NCBI GenBank assembly: GCA_963711505.1
Contig: CAVQEJ010000004.1
Coordinates: forward strand, 1-64,000
Direction: 5' to 3'
From: JAGWRA01 sp963711505
Lineage (GTDB): Bacteria; Acidobacteriota; Vicinamibacteria; Vicinamibacterales; CAVVIG01
DNA: 64,000 bases
Below are positions 1 through 9,180 of this stretch, piece after piece; within the stretch, counting starts at the first letter, position 1; each line of letters begins with the position of its first letter. Below the pieces are notes generated by a model, which worked only from the letters and a program-made list of their open reading frames with translations, did no database searches and was not told the origin of the DNA. A program made the position numbers and the translations under genes.

Positions 1-1
1 C

Positions 2-1150
2 TACCGGATCGCCGAAACCCTGCGCGTGCTGTTCTTCATGACGCTGGCGATCCTGGTCTTCAACTTCTATCCGGTGACCGCGGTGATGATCGTGATGATC
101 GCCGTGCTCAACGACGGCGCCATCCTGGCCATCGCGTACGACAACGTGCACTACCGGGACGCGCCCGAGGCCTGGAATATGCGCCTGGTCCTGGGCATTT
201 CCACGGTGCTGGGCGTGATTGGTGTCGTGGCCGCGTTCGGCCTGTTCTACCTCGGGGAGCGCGTCTTTCACCTCGACCGCGCGCACGTCCAGACCCTGAT
301 GTATCTGAAGCTGTCGGTCGCCGGACACCTGACGATCTTCCTGACGCGCACGCGCCGCTCGTTCTGGTCCATCCGGCCCGCGCGGATTCTCTGGGCCGCG
401 GTGCTCGGCACGCAGGCCGTGGCAACCCTGATTGCCGTGTACGGCTTGTTCATGGCGCCCCTCGGCTGGGGCTGGGCGCTGTTCGTGTGGGGCTATGCGC
501 TGGCGTGGTTCCTCGTGAACGACCGCGTGAAACTGCTCGCCTATCGGATTCTCGATCCCGCCAAGGCCGAGCCGAAGCCGGACGCGAAGGCCGAGCCCAA
601 GTCCGACGCCAAGGTCGAAGCGCGGCCGGAAGGGGAGCCCGTCGGACGCGAAGGCCGAGCCCAAGTCCGATCGCCAAGGCCGAGCCGACGAGCTCGACGC
701 GAAGGCCGAGCCCGAGCCGGCCGCGAAAGACGCGAAGTCCGCCGCCCAGGAGTGGAAGCCAGAGCGAAGGCGGACGCGGGAGCCGCGCGAAGGAGGACGC
801 GAAGGCCGCGCGCAGCCGGAAGGGAAGACATCGTCCGATTTGACGCCGCAGATTGCCAAGGAGCCTATGAACTCGACGAGGAGCGAGCGGGCAAAGACGG
901 TTCCGCAGCCCAGGATTGGAAGCAGGCGGAGCGGGAGACGCGGAAGGAAGACGCCAAGGCCGAATCGAAGCCGGACGCCAACGCCGAGCCGAAGCCACAG
1001 GGCCAGACCGCACCGCCGACGGATTTAACGCCGCAGCTCGTCAAGCGCGTCCATGAACTCTACGAAAATCTGGGGCGCGAGGAAGTGCAAGCCGTCGAGG
1101 AAATGGAGAAAACCAAGCGGAAGAATCGGGAAGACGGACCCGATCGATGA
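2..1150 (+). CDS. P-type cation ATPase, C-terminal part (5' truncated by window)
   Basis: The gene runs in from outside the window; the frame is open from base 2. The first ~185 residues are membrane helices almost identical to the C-terminal domain of the next gene (shared YRIAETLRVL and LNDGAIL segments), so this is one of two tandem paralogues. They resemble the M5-M10 region of P3A plasma-membrane proton-type ATPases. The rest is a Lys/Pro/Ala/Glu-rich tail that includes a DUF2934-like stretch (YELDEERAGKDGSAAQDW, about 865-925) and a second partial one near 1021-1075 (DLTPQLVKRVHELYENLG). Frame changes around 640-830 make the middle of the tail unreliable. The stop overlaps the next start in an ATGA at 1147-1150, so the two genes are probably translationally coupled. 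The substrate ion is not shown by the sequence. Confidence 0.8.
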   Translation, partial: YRIAETLRVLFFMTLAILVFNFYPVTAVMIVMIAVLNDGAILAIAYDNVHYRDAPEAWNMRLVLGISTVLGVIGVVAAFGLFYLGERVFHLDRAHVQTLMYLKLSVAGHLTIFLTRTRRSFWSIRPARILWAAVLGTQAVATLIAVYGLFMAPLGWGWALFVWGYALAWFLVNDRVKLLAYRILDPAKAEPKPDAKAEPKSDAKVEARPEGEPVGREGRAQVRSPRPSRRARREGRARAGRERREVRRPGVEARAKADAGAARRRTRRPRAAGREDIVRFDAADCQGAYELDEERAGKDGSAAQDWKQAERETRKEDAKAESKPDANAEPKPQGQTAPPTDLTPQLVKRVHELYENLGREEVQAVEEMEKTKRKNREDGPDR

Positions 1151-3815
1151 GCGAACCCTCTATGAAGACCAACGCCGACCAGACCAAGTCCCCCGGGGCG
1201 CAGGACGATCTGAAGACGCTTCCGATGCCGGAGGTGCAGGCGAAGCTGGGGTCGTCGCCAGACGGCCTCAGCCAGGCCGAAGCGCAGACAGCGGCTGACG
1301 CAATACGGGCCGAACGAGATTGCAGAGAAGACACACCAATCCGTTCCTGAAGTTCCTCACCTATTTCTGGGGCCCCATTCCCTGGATGATCGAAGGGGCG
1401 GTGATCCTGTCGGGCGTGGTGCGGCACTGGCTGGATTTCTTCATCATTCTTCTGCTGCTCTGTTCCAACGCCGTGGTCGGATTCTGGGAGGAACACCAGG
1501 CCGGCAACGCCATCGCCGCCCTGAAGGCCAAACTGGCCATCAAGGCTCGCGGTCAAGCGCGATGGGAAGTGGGTCGACCCCGGCGGCACGTGAGCTGGTG
1601 CCGGGCGACGTCATCCGCCTGCGCCTGGGCGACATCGTGCCGGCCGATGCGCGCCTGCTGGACGGCGATCCGGTGGAGGTGGATCAGTCGGCGCTGACCG
1701 GCGAGTCGCTGCCCGCGACGCGCAAGCCGGGCGAGGCCGTCTTCTCAGGGTTCGATCGTCCGGCAGGGCGAAATCGACGCGCTGGTGTACGCCACCGGGC
1801 GCGCACACCTACTTCGGCAAGACCGCGCAACTGGTGCAGGAGGCGCACACCGTCAGCCACTTCCAGCGCGCCGTGCTGAAGATCGGCGATTACCTGATCG
1901 TCCTCGCCGTGGCGCTGGTGGCGCTGATTGTCACGGTGGCGCTCTTTCGCGACGATCCGATCCTCACCACGCTGGAATTCGCCCTGGTGCTGCTGGTGGC
2001 CGCGATCCCCGTGGCGATGCCGACGGTGCTGTCGGTGACCATGGCGGTCGGCGCGCAGCCTGCTGGCGAAGAAGGAGGCGATTGTGACCCGCTTGTCGGC
2101 CATCGAGGAACTGGCCGGCGTGGACGTGCTGTGCTCGGACAAGACCGGCACGCTGACCGCAGAACAAGCTGACGCTGGGCGATCCGTTCACGCGTCGAAC
2201 GGCATTCCTGCCGACCAGGTCATCCTCTGGGCCGCGCTGGCCTCGCGCGCCGAAGACAAGGACACCATCGACCTCGCCGTGATCGGCGGCGTGAAGGACG
2301 ACGCAGGCGTTGAAGGGCTACCAGGTCGTCCATTTCCAGCCCTTCGATCCGGTGCACAAGCGCACCGAGGCCACGGTCAAGGGGACGCGACGGCAAGACA
2401 GTTCTACGTGGCCAAGGGCGCGCCGCAGGTCATTCTCGCAGATGTCGACCAACGCCGACGCGGTGAAGCCCGCCGTCGAGAAGGCGGTCAACGAATTCGC
2501 CGCGCGCGGCTTCCGTTCGCTGGGCGTGGCGCGGGCCGATCAGGAGGACCAGTGGCAGTTCGTCGGCGTGCTGCCGCTGTTCGATCCGCCGCGCGAGGAG
2601 GCGAAGGCCACCATCGCGAGCGCCCGGCAGATGGGCGTGAAGGTCAAGATGGTGACCGGCGATCAGCTGGCCATCGCCCGGGAAACGGCCCGGCAACTGG
2701 GGCTGGGCACGAACATCCTCGACGCCAGCGGCTTGGGCGACACGAAGCATCACGAGACGGCGCGAGTCGGCGGCGGCCATCGAACAGGCCGACGGCTTCG
2801 CCCAGGTCTTTCCCGAGCACAAGTTCCACATCGTCGATGTCCTGCAGCAGCGCGGCCACATCGTCGGCATGACCGGCGACGGGGTGAACGACGCCCCCGC
2901 GCTGAAGAAGGCGGACTGCGGCATCGCGGTCTCGGGCGCGACCGACGCGGCGCGCGCGGCGGCCTCCATCGTGCTGCTGACGCCCGGCCTGTCGGTGATC
3001 ATCGACGCGATCAAGGAGAGCCGACACATCTTCCAGCGGATGAACAGCTACGCGATCTACCGCATCGCCGAAACGCTGCGCGTGCTGCTGTTCATGACGC
3101 TGGCGATCCTGGTCTTCAACTTCTATCCGGTGACCGCGGTGATGATCGTCATGCTGGCGCTGCTCAACGACGGCGCCATCCTGTCCATCGCCTACGACAA
3201 CGTGCACTACAAGGACCAGCCCGAGGCCTGGAACATGCGCCTGGTGCTGGGCATCTCCACGGTGCTGGGCGTCATCGGGGTCGTGGCCGCGTTCGGCCTG
3301 TTCTACCTCGGCGAGCGCGTCTTTCACCTCGACCGCGCGCACATCCAGACGCTGATGTACCTGAAGCTGTCGGTGGCCGGACACCTGACGATCTTCCTGA
3401 CCCGCACGCGCGGCCCGTTCTGGTCCATCCGCCCCGCGCGGATCCTGCTGGGCGGCGGTGCTCGGCACGCAGACCGTGGCGACGCTGATCGCGGTCTATG
3501 GCCTGTTCATGGCGCCGCTCGGCTGGGGCTGGGCGCTGTTCGTCTGGGGCTACGCGCTGGCGTGGTTCCTCGTGAACGACCGCGTGAAGCTGCTCGCCTA
3601 TCGGATCTTCGATCCCACGGCGGCCCCGATGCTGGCGAGAAAGCCGGCCCGATCTGACGCCGCAGATCGCCAGGCGAGCCTACGAGCTCTACGAGGAGCG
3701 AGGCCACGGCGACGGCGGATCGGCCCAGGATTGGATGCAGGCGGAGCGGGAGATTCGGACACACCAGGCCGGCGCGACGAAGGCCCCCGCGCCAAAGGCA
3801 AAGGACCGAGGATGA
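1147..3815 (+). CDS. P-type (P3A-like, H+-type) ATPase, heavily frameshifted
   Basis: All P-type ATPase landmarks are present in order but in shifting frames: N-terminal cation-ATPase region (from 1147), first membrane hairpin (1375-1480), actuator TGES (near 1699), M4 segment with VAAIPVAMPTVLS (1996-2035), phosphorylation motif DKTGTLT (from 2138), nucleotide domain, and hinge TGDGVNDAPAL (from 2872). Six C-terminal helices follow, then a DUF2934-like tail (ARRAYELYEERG, 3680-3760). About ten single-base shifts break it. Where the intended reading is clear (near 1553, 1600, 1748, 1797, 2060, 2157, 2305, 3454), removing one base restores the frame, which suggests sequence error rather than decay. 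The family uses ATP to export protons or another cation across the cytoplasmic membrane. It is a tandem paralogue of the preceding gene, and its stop overlaps the PPK2 start (ATGA at 3812). Confidence 0.8.
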
Positions 3816-4651
3816 AGATCCATTCAAAGGAATTCCGGGTGAATCCCGGAGAGACGGTGGCACTTGCCGAGTGGCCGACGAAGGTCAAGCCCTTCTGCGA
3901 TTCGAAGAAGAAGTATAAGAAGCTGCTTGGAAAACACGTGGACGCGTTGAGTGCGCTGCAACGTCTCCACTACGCGTCCGGCCGCTACGCCCTGCTCCTG
4001 ATCGTGCAGGGCATGGACGCGGCCGGTAAGGACGGCGCCATCCGGCACGTCATGTCGGGAGTCAATCCGCAAGGCTGCCAGGTGTTCAGCTTCAAGCAGC
4101 CCAGTGCCGAGGAGCTGAAGCATGATTTCCTGTGGCGCACGACCTGCCGCCTGCCGGAGCGCGGGCGGATCGGCATCTTCAATCGTTCCTACTATGCCGA
4201 AGTGCTCATCGTCCGCGTGCATCCGGAGATTCTCCGGGGCCAGGGCCTGCCGGATGAGTTGCTGAACGAGGAGAACCTCTGGCAGGAGCGGTACCGTTCC
4301 ATCGTGGACTTCGAGGCGCATCTCCACCGGAACGGGACGCGGATCGTCAAGATCTTCCTCCACCTCTCGAAGGACGAACAGCGGAAGCGCTTCCTCGCGC
4401 GGCTCGACGAGCCGGACAAGAACTGGAAGTTCAGCCTGTCGGACGTTCACGAGCGGAAGTACTGGGAGCAATACATGACGGCGTACGAGGAGTGCCTGGA
4501 CGCCACGAGCACCCGTCACGCGCCCTGGTACGTCGTGCCCGCCGACGACAAGGAGAACGCACGGCTGATCGTGTCCCGGATCGTCCTCGATGCGTTCAAT
4601 GATCTGAAGATGGCATACCCAAGACCGATCCTGGACGGCAGCGGGAATTGA
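3812..4651 (+). CDS. ppk2: Polyphosphate kinase 2 family protein
   Basis: This 279-residue protein has the PPK2 signature: a P-loop GMDAAGKDGAI (residues ~66-76), a Walker-B-like IFNRSYYAEVL segment (~122-132), and the conserved WKFSLSDVHERKYW region near 210. PPK2 enzymes transfer phosphate between polyphosphate and nucleotides; class I-III cannot be settled by eye. The ATG at 3812 was chosen over longer in-frame starts because the upstream part of that frame lies inside the P-type ATPase, and because the start forms an ATGA overlap with its stop. Coupling to an ion-pumping ATPase suggests nucleotide phosphorylation from polyphosphate under energy stress; that link is inference. The gene is intact, unlike its neighbour. 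Confidence 0.9.
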   Translation: MKIHSKEFRVNPGETVALAEWPTKVKPFCDSKKKYKKLLGKHVDALSALQRLHYASGRYALLLIVQGMDAAGKDGAIRHVMSGVNPQGCQVFSFKQPSAEELKHDFLWRTTCRLPERGRIGIFNRSYYAEVLIVRVHPEILRGQGLPDELLNEENLWQERYRSIVDFEAHLHRNGTRIVKIFLHLSKDEQRKRFLARLDEPDKNWKFSLSDVHERKYWEQYMTAYEECLDATSTRHAPWYVVPADDKENARLIVSRIVLDAFNDLKMAYPRPILDGSGN

Positions 4652-4833
4652 AATCCATCCGTAAGCGGCTGGCGAGATAAAGGAGTCGGCCGGAGGTCCT
4701 CGACGTGGCCGACCTGATTGTCACTTCACGGAGAGGAGAGGGAGAGGAGGGGGGCGCCGATGTGCAGCAGGGGACGGCCGAGTGGCAGGCGAACGGCTGC
4801 GCACCCGGCTTCCCGCCGTGGTCCAGAGCGCGA

Positions 4834-5362
4834 TCAGAAGCTCAGGGTCAGGCCGCCGTAGGCCCGCCAGAAGCCGAGCCGCCGCTCTTCTGCCCTTGAA
4901 GTACCGCACGTCACCCCGGAAGCCGACGTGGTTCGTCAGGATGAATCGAGCGCCGCCGCCGGCGTTGAGCCCGAAATCGCTCGACGAGACGTTGCTCAGC
5001 AGTCCGGGCACGCTCAGGTCGCGCTGCTGGCGGATCATCCCGGCGCGACGGTGGTGTACGGGCGGATCGGACCGCCGGCGCGCCGACCAGGACGTTCGCC
5101 ATCAGCGTCATCACGTGGCTGCTGGTCACGAGCGTGCCGTGGTTGAAGAAATTCGGCACATAGCCGAACTCACTTCGACACCGAAGATCCCGAACGCCAT
5201 TCCGCCGAGCGCGACACCGTAGGCCGGCTGGCTCGACGGGGCGTCGCCGCCGAAGGTTGCGCCGACGAACGGCGTCACGAACGTGTCCGCACTTGCAGGC
5301 CCAGGCATCAGCATCCCGGCCAGTCCCATCACCATCAGCAGTCCGACGATTCGTCTACCCAT
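4834..5362 (-). pseudogene. Decayed copy of outer-membrane beta-barrel gene
   Basis: This is a second copy of the intact gene at 14064-14597. It keeps the start, signal peptide and first ~65 codons (MGRRIVGLL start, ADTFVTPFVGATFGG after cleavage). It then carries single-base deletions relative to the intact copy near 4876, 4891, 5045, 5073 and 5171, which scatter the rest over three frames. These are deletions, unlike the insertion-type shifts elsewhere in the window, so genuine decay is more likely than sequencing error. It is part of the left direct repeat beside the N-ATPase operon. Confidence 0.8.
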
Positions 5363-5508
5363 GTGCATGTCTCCGTCGTGAAGGGGTCGATGTCCCGATT
5401 CGTCGCCCGGCAGAGCACCTCCGGGTGACGGCGTTACGTCTCTGATGATGCTATCTGACCGGCGCTCGCGAGCCTGTACCCGACGGCACACACGAGACAA
5501 CGATGCGC

Positions 5509-5850
5509 TCATCCGAATATCCGCCGCGCTTCGCGCCAGACGCTCCAGCCCGCCAGCGCCATGACTCCGAGTCCCACGACGACGTCGTTGATGGCCGAAG
5601 GACTCCATCGGTCGTAGCGCAGAACGACCGGCGCCGCGGCCGTCCAGACCCCGAGGAACAGCACGAGCAGGTGCGCGGCCGCGCTCACGCGCGCTCTGAA
5701 TGCACGCGCAGCCCAGAGGGCGGCCATTGAGATCAACAGGCCGGCGATCACGTCCCCGGTCACGCCGTGGCCGCCCGCGTGGGGCAGCGCGAAGGCCGCG
5801 ACTGCCAGCCACAGACCCAGCACAACGTTCGTCCAGCTGGTCCATTTCAT
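5509..5850 (-). CDS. SPW-repeat membrane protein
   Basis: This is a 113-residue hydrophobic protein with about four predicted membrane helices. It begins MKWTSWTNVVLGLWL and contains the paired pattern typical of SPW-repeat proteins, with a second motif RYDRWSPSAINDVVVG. The start at 5850 is preferred over an ATG 15 bases upstream because a GGAGG lies eight bases before it. The family's function is unknown. The copy lies in the left repeat; the right repeat keeps only its 3' end (about 14749-14824), so this is the only complete copy in the window. Confidence 0.75.
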   Translation of the reverse strand: MKWTSWTNVVLGLWLAVAAFALPHAGGHGVTGDVIAGLLISMAALWAARAFRARVSAAAHLLVLFLGVWTAAAPVVLRYDRWSPSAINDVVVGLGVMALAGWSVWREARRIFG

Positions 5851-5865
5851 CGCCTCACCCTCCAT

Positions 5866-6373
5866 TCGCCATTGGCGCGCGCACGACGCGGCGACGCGAT
5901 CGCAGGGGCTGTCTGCCGTCTCACCGTTGACGTCAGGTCGGTGGGCAGGGAGCCCCTGCCCACCAGCGCCTGACGCCCGAGGGCATTTACGCCTTGGGCT
6001 TCGGCTGATTCCCGCCCGGCTTCATCGCCTCGTGCTGATGCTTCGGTGCGGTGTGCGGTTCCGCCTTGACGGGCGGTTCCATGTGCTTCGGTGGCTCGAC
6101 GACGGCCTTCCTACTGGTATCCCTGCGCGGTCTCCTTCTGTCGCTCGCGCGACTTCTGCCATCTCACACAGCCTGCCGGAGCCGTCGCGGGCTGCCTGCG
6201 CTCGTGTGAACGGCCCGCGAGTGATCCGGGTGGTCCCGATGCGGCGGCAGCGGGCCCGGCCGGGCGGGACCCCGAGCGGCGGCCTGAGCGCTGTGCAAAA
6301 AGAGACGGTTTCCGTGCCGCGCCACGCGGGATTATAGATACCGAATGCGGCCTCCGGCCGATTCGGGCGATGC
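5866..6373. other. Intergenic stretch with a remnant reading frame
   Basis: No convincing intact gene is present. On the minus strand a short Pro/Lys/His-rich frame (VEPPKHMEPPVKAEPH...) ends at a TAA at 5987-5989, just before a strong hairpin. It looks like the C-terminal tail of a gene whose body is lost or shifted; upstream minus-strand frames near 6120-6230 contain charged helical sequence but do not join cleanly. From 6231 onward the DNA is block B of the direct repeat. Confidence 0.4.
5931..5975 (-). terminator. Bipartite hairpin, probable transcription terminator
   Basis: A perfect 11-bp inverted repeat (GGTGGGCAGGG, 5940-5950, against 5954-5964) with an AGC loop lies inside an outer 7-bp repeat (CGTCAGG 5931-5937, CCTGACG 5969-5975). 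It sits 12 bases after the TAA of the minus-strand Pro/Lys/His-rich remnant. There is no clear U tract, so intrinsic termination is plausible but not proven. Confidence 0.5.
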
Positions 6374-6649
6374 ATGACACCCTTCCTCCCATGGGCATTC
6401 GGGACTCCCTCGGCGGCGTTCGCGCCGGCCACCAACGAGATGATCCGCAGCGAATTCTTCAGCATCGAGCGCCTCGAGCAGCACGCTGAGAGCCTGGCGG
6501 CTGCCCAGCGGGCCACCACCCGTCCCCGAAGGGGCCGAAATCCCGCCCGACGGCTTCGACACAACGGCCGCATGCTCTTCGAGACGTCTCGAGGCATCGC
6601 GCAGGCGGTTCGCGAGCCACGGCTCATGCCGAACGGAGACCGGTCATGA
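6374..6649 (+). pseudogene. Truncated 5' fragment of cyclic glucan synthase gene
   Basis: Codons 1-87 closely match the start of the cyclic beta-glucan synthase at 14967 (shared MTPFL start, FFSIERLEQHAESLAAAQR against LFSIERLEQHAESLAAAQR). Similarity stops near 6633, and the frame ends at a TGA whose last bases overlap the atpD start (ATGA, 6646-6649). It is 3% of the full-length enzyme and lacks any catalytic domain. It may still be translated, since the frame is open with no indel, and could act as a leader that couples translation into atpD. Confidence 0.8.
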
Positions 6650-8163
6650 CCGACACGCGGGCGAATCTCGGCGTTGTCCAGTCGGTGCGCGGCAGCGTGG
6701 TGGATATCCGGTTCGACGGGGACTTGCCGCCGATCTATTCGTTGCTGCGCGCGGGAGCCGGACACGAGATCGTCATCGAAGTGCTGGAGCAGCGCGACGC
6801 GCGTTCGGTGCGCGGCATCGCGCTGACGCCCACGCAGGGCCTCGCACGCGGCATGGCGGTGGAAGATACGGACGGGCCGCTCAGGGCGCCGGTGGGCAAG
6901 GCGATTCTGTCGCGGATGTTCGACGTGTTCGGCCGCACCATCGACCGCGGTGCGCCGTTGTCCGACGTCCAGTGGCGTTCGGTCCATCGCGCCCCTCCAC
7001 CGCTGGTCGAGCGATCCACCAGGTCTGAGATCTTCGAAACGGGCATCAAGGTCATCGACGTGCTCATGCCCCTCGAGCGCGGCGGCAAGGCGGGGCTCTT
7101 TGGCGGCGCGGGCGTGGGCAAGACCGTGCTGCTCACGGAGATGATCCACAACATGATCGGTCACGAGCAGGGGATCAGCATCTTCTGCGGCATCGGCGAA
7201 CGCTGCCGGGAGGGCGAAGAGCTGTACGAGGGCATGAAGGATGCCGGCGTCCTGCCACACATGGTGATGGTCTTCGGCCAGATGAACGAGCCGCCCGGCA
7301 GCCGCTTCCGCGTGGGCCTCGCCGCCTTGACGATGGCGGAGTATTTCCGGGACGACGAGCGCCGCGATGTGCTGCTGCTCGTCGACAACATCTTCCGTTT
7401 CATCCAGGCCGGCATGGAAGTGTCCGGGCTGATGGGCCAGATGCCATCGCGTCTCGGCTATCAGCCCACGATGGGCACCGAGTTGTCGGCGCTGGAGGAG
7501 CGCATCGCCAACACGAACACCGGCGCCATCACGTCCATCCAGGCCGTCTACGTGCCGGCCGACGATTTCACCGATCCGGCGGCGGTGCACACGTTCTCCC
7601 ACCTCTCGGCATCGATCGTGCTCTCACGCAAGCGCGCGGGCGAAGGGCTGTACCCGGCCATCGATCCGCTGCAATCCAACTCCAAGATGGCCACGCCGGT
7701 CATCGTCGGGCAGCGGCATTACGACCTGGCGCAGGAGATCCGGCGCACGCTCGCGAAATACGCGGAGCTCAAGGACATCATCGCCATGCTCGGCCTCGAG
7801 CAACTCGCCCCGGCGGATCGCGGCGTCGTCGTCCGCGCCCGCCGCCTGGAGCGCTTCCTCACGCAGCCGTTCTTCACGACCGAGCAGTTCACCGGCCTCA
7901 AAGGCAAGCTCGTCAGTCTCGAGGACGCGCTGGACGGCTGCGAGCGAATCCTGCGCGATGAATTCAAGGACTACCCGGAGCGTGCGCTGTACATGATCGG
8001 GACGATCGACGAAGCGAAGATGCCCGCCGTCGCGACACCGGCCGCCAAGGCCACACCCGCGGCGACGCCGGCAGCGAAGGACGGTCCGAAGCCCGATCCG
8101 CAACCCCAGGCGACACCGGAACCGGAGGTCGGACATGCCGCAAGCGACGTTCATGCATCTTAA
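6646..8163 (+). CDS. atpD: N-type ATPase catalytic subunit beta
   Basis: This 505-residue beta subunit has the P-loop GGAGVGKT (153-160) and the GIGER element whose Glu185 corresponds to the catalytic glutamate. An adenine-pocket region and a helical C-terminal domain follow. As first gene of an atpDCQRBEFAG order it marks an N-type (formerly Na+-type) rotary ATPase, which is normally an extra enzyme beside the housekeeping F-ATPase. The last ~35 residues form an Ala/Pro/Lys/Thr tail not seen in standard beta subunits. A GGAG lies seven bases before the ATG. The start overlaps the end of the truncated glucan synthase frame, and the 3' end overlaps atpC by 29 bases. Confidence 0.97.
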   Translation: MTDTRANLGVVQSVRGSVVDIRFDGDLPPIYSLLRAGAGHEIVIEVLEQRDARSVRGIALTPTQGLARGMAVEDTDGPLRAPVGKAILSRMFDVFGRTIDRGAPLSDVQWRSVHRAPPPLVERSTRSEIFETGIKVIDVLMPLERGGKAGLFGGAGVGKTVLLTEMIHNMIGHEQGISIFCGIGERCREGEELYEGMKDAGVLPHMVMVFGQMNEPPGSRFRVGLAALTMAEYFRDDERRDVLLLVDNIFRFIQAGMEVSGLMGQMPSRLGYQPTMGTELSALEERIANTNTGAITSIQAVYVPADDFTDPAAVHTFSHLSASIVLSRKRAGEGLYPAIDPLQSNSKMATPVIVGQRHYDLAQEIRRTLAKYAELKDIIAMLGLEQLAPADRGVVVRARRLERFLTQPFFTTEQFTGLKGKLVSLEDALDGCERILRDEFKDYPERALYMIGTIDEAKMPAVATPAAKATPAATPAAKDGPKPDPQPQATPEPEVGHAASDVHAS

Positions 8164-8542
8164 GGTGCTGCTGCCGTTTCAGGTGTTCGCCGACAAGACC
8201 GATGTGTCACGCATCGTCGCGGAGACGCGCGAGGGATCGTTTGGACTGTTGCCGCACCGGCTCGATTGCGCGGCGGCGATCGCCCCGGGGATTCTGATCT
8301 ACGAAACCGCCGCGGACGGCGAGGTGTACGTGGCCGTGGATCACGGCGTGCTCGTCAAGACCGGCTCGGACGTGCTCGTGTCCGTGCGCCGGGCACTGGG
8401 TGGAACCGACCTCGGCCACTTGCGCGACGAGGTCAAGCGGGAATTCCTCACGCTGGACGAGCACGAGCAGGCGATGCGCCTGGTCCTGACGAAGTTGGAG
8501 GCGGGATTCCTGCGGCGCTTTGCGAGCCTGCAGCATGACTGA
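8135..8542 (+). CDS. atpC: N-type ATPase subunit epsilon
   Basis: This 135-residue protein carries the epsilon N-terminal beta-sandwich pattern (LKVLLPFQVF, EGSFGLLPHRLD, GEVYVAVDHGVLV) followed by a short helical C-terminus. Epsilon joins the rotor to gamma and can inhibit ATP hydrolysis. In this operon type it follows beta directly, unlike standard F-ATPase operons where the pair is at the end. It overlaps atpD by 29 bases and atpQ by 8, indicating tight translational coupling. Confidence 0.93.
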   Translation: MPQATFMHLKVLLPFQVFADKTDVSRIVAETREGSFGLLPHRLDCAAAIAPGILIYETAADGEVYVAVDHGVLVKTGSDVLVSVRRALGGTDLGHLRDEVKREFLTLDEHEQAMRLVLTKLEAGFLRRFASLQHD

Positions 8543-8873
8543 AGATCCGGCCAGGACGACGCCGACACGCGAGTCCGGCTTTCCCGACGCGGTCGGCCAG
8601 AAGGCGGCGCGCAAACTCAGGGCCCGGCGCAACCCCTCACCCGGAGTGTGGTTCGGTCTCGGTATGATGGGACTCATCGGATGGTCGGTCGTCGTGCCGA
8701 CGCTCGCCGGCGCCGCGCTCGGCATCTGGCTCGATACACGCCACCCCGGCACCCATTCGTGGACGCTGGCGCTGCTGGTGGCCGGGCTCGCGCTCGGGTG
8801 CTTCAACGCGTGGCGGTGGGTCGCCAAGGAAGACGCGGCGATGCGGGAGGAGCAGCAGGATGGCGATGAATGA
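8535..8873 (+). CDS. atpQ: N-type ATPase AtpQ (AtpI-like) membrane protein
   Basis: This 112-residue protein has a polar N-terminus and two membrane helices (GLGMMGLIGWSVVVPTLAG and LALLVAGLALGCFNAW) with the AtpI-like glycine pattern (AGAALGIWLD). Its position between epsilon and AtpR is the fixed place of AtpQ in N-ATPase operons. It is thought to help c-ring assembly or cation supply, by analogy with AtpI. The ATG at 8535 inside the atpC end was preferred to the in-frame GTG 15 bases upstream; either gives overlap. Confidence 0.85.
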   Translation: MTEDPARTTPTRESGFPDAVGQKAARKLRARRNPSPGVWFGLGMMGLIGWSVVVPTLAGAALGIWLDTRHPGTHSWTLALLVAGLALGCFNAWRWVAKEDAAMREEQQDGDE

Positions 8874-9180
8874 CGCGCTGACTCTGGTGAGCGCGTGGGC
8901 AGCGGGGGTGGGCCTCGGCGCGCTGTTCTTCGGCGGACTGTGGTGGACGGTTCGCAAGGCCGTCTCGGCCCCACAGCCGGCGCTGTGGTTTGCCGGCAGC
9001 CTGCTGCTCAGAACCGGTGTCGCCCTCGCTGGGCTGTACTGGGTCTCGGGCCGTCACTGGGAGCGGATGGTGGCCTGCCTCCTTGGATTCGTCACGGCAC
9101 GCCTGCTCGTGACCGTGTTCGTCGGACGATCGGGACGCCTTCACGTGCATCCGGCTCGGGAGGCCAGCCATGCGCCTTAG
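8860..9180 (+). CDS. atpR: N-type ATPase AtpR membrane subunit
   Basis: This 106-residue protein has three predicted membrane helices: WAAGVGLGALFFGGLWW, the second starting at ALWFAGSLLLRTGVAL, and a third around VACLLGFVTARLLVTVF. Intramembrane arginines at LLLRTG and FVTARLL fit the AtpR family, which is found only in N-ATPase operons. Its role is not established; interaction with the c-ring carboxylates through these arginines is an inference in the literature. It overlaps atpQ by 14 bases and atpB by 11. Confidence 0.88.
   Translation: MAMNDALTLVSAWAAGVGLGALFFGGLWWTVRKAVSAPQPALWFAGSLLLRTGVALAGLYWVSGRHWERMVACLLGFVTARLLVTVFVGRSGRLHVHPAREASHAP

Larger units (their letters stand above)
4831..6633. 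repeat. Left direct repeat flanking the N-ATPase operon (two blocks)
   Basis: Block A (4831-5588) matches 14061-14824, and block B (6231-6633) matches about 14823-15221, in the same orientation and with high similarity by eye. Between the blocks this left copy has ~640 bp (5589-6230) that is absent from the right copy. Block A holds the decayed beta-barrel gene and the 3' part of the SPW gene. Block B holds the start of a cyclic glucan synthase gene and ends about 12 bases before the atpD start codon. Confidence 0.85.

Noticed and set aside
1147..3815. Programmed frameshifting as explanation of the broken P-type ATPase
   Set aside because: About ten breaks in varied contexts with no common slippery sequence; insertion-type sequence error fits better.
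6022..7602. 526-codon minus-strand open frame opposite atpD
   Set aside because: Arg/His-rich composition of an antisense shadow in GC-rich DNA; the plus strand encodes a conserved beta subunit.
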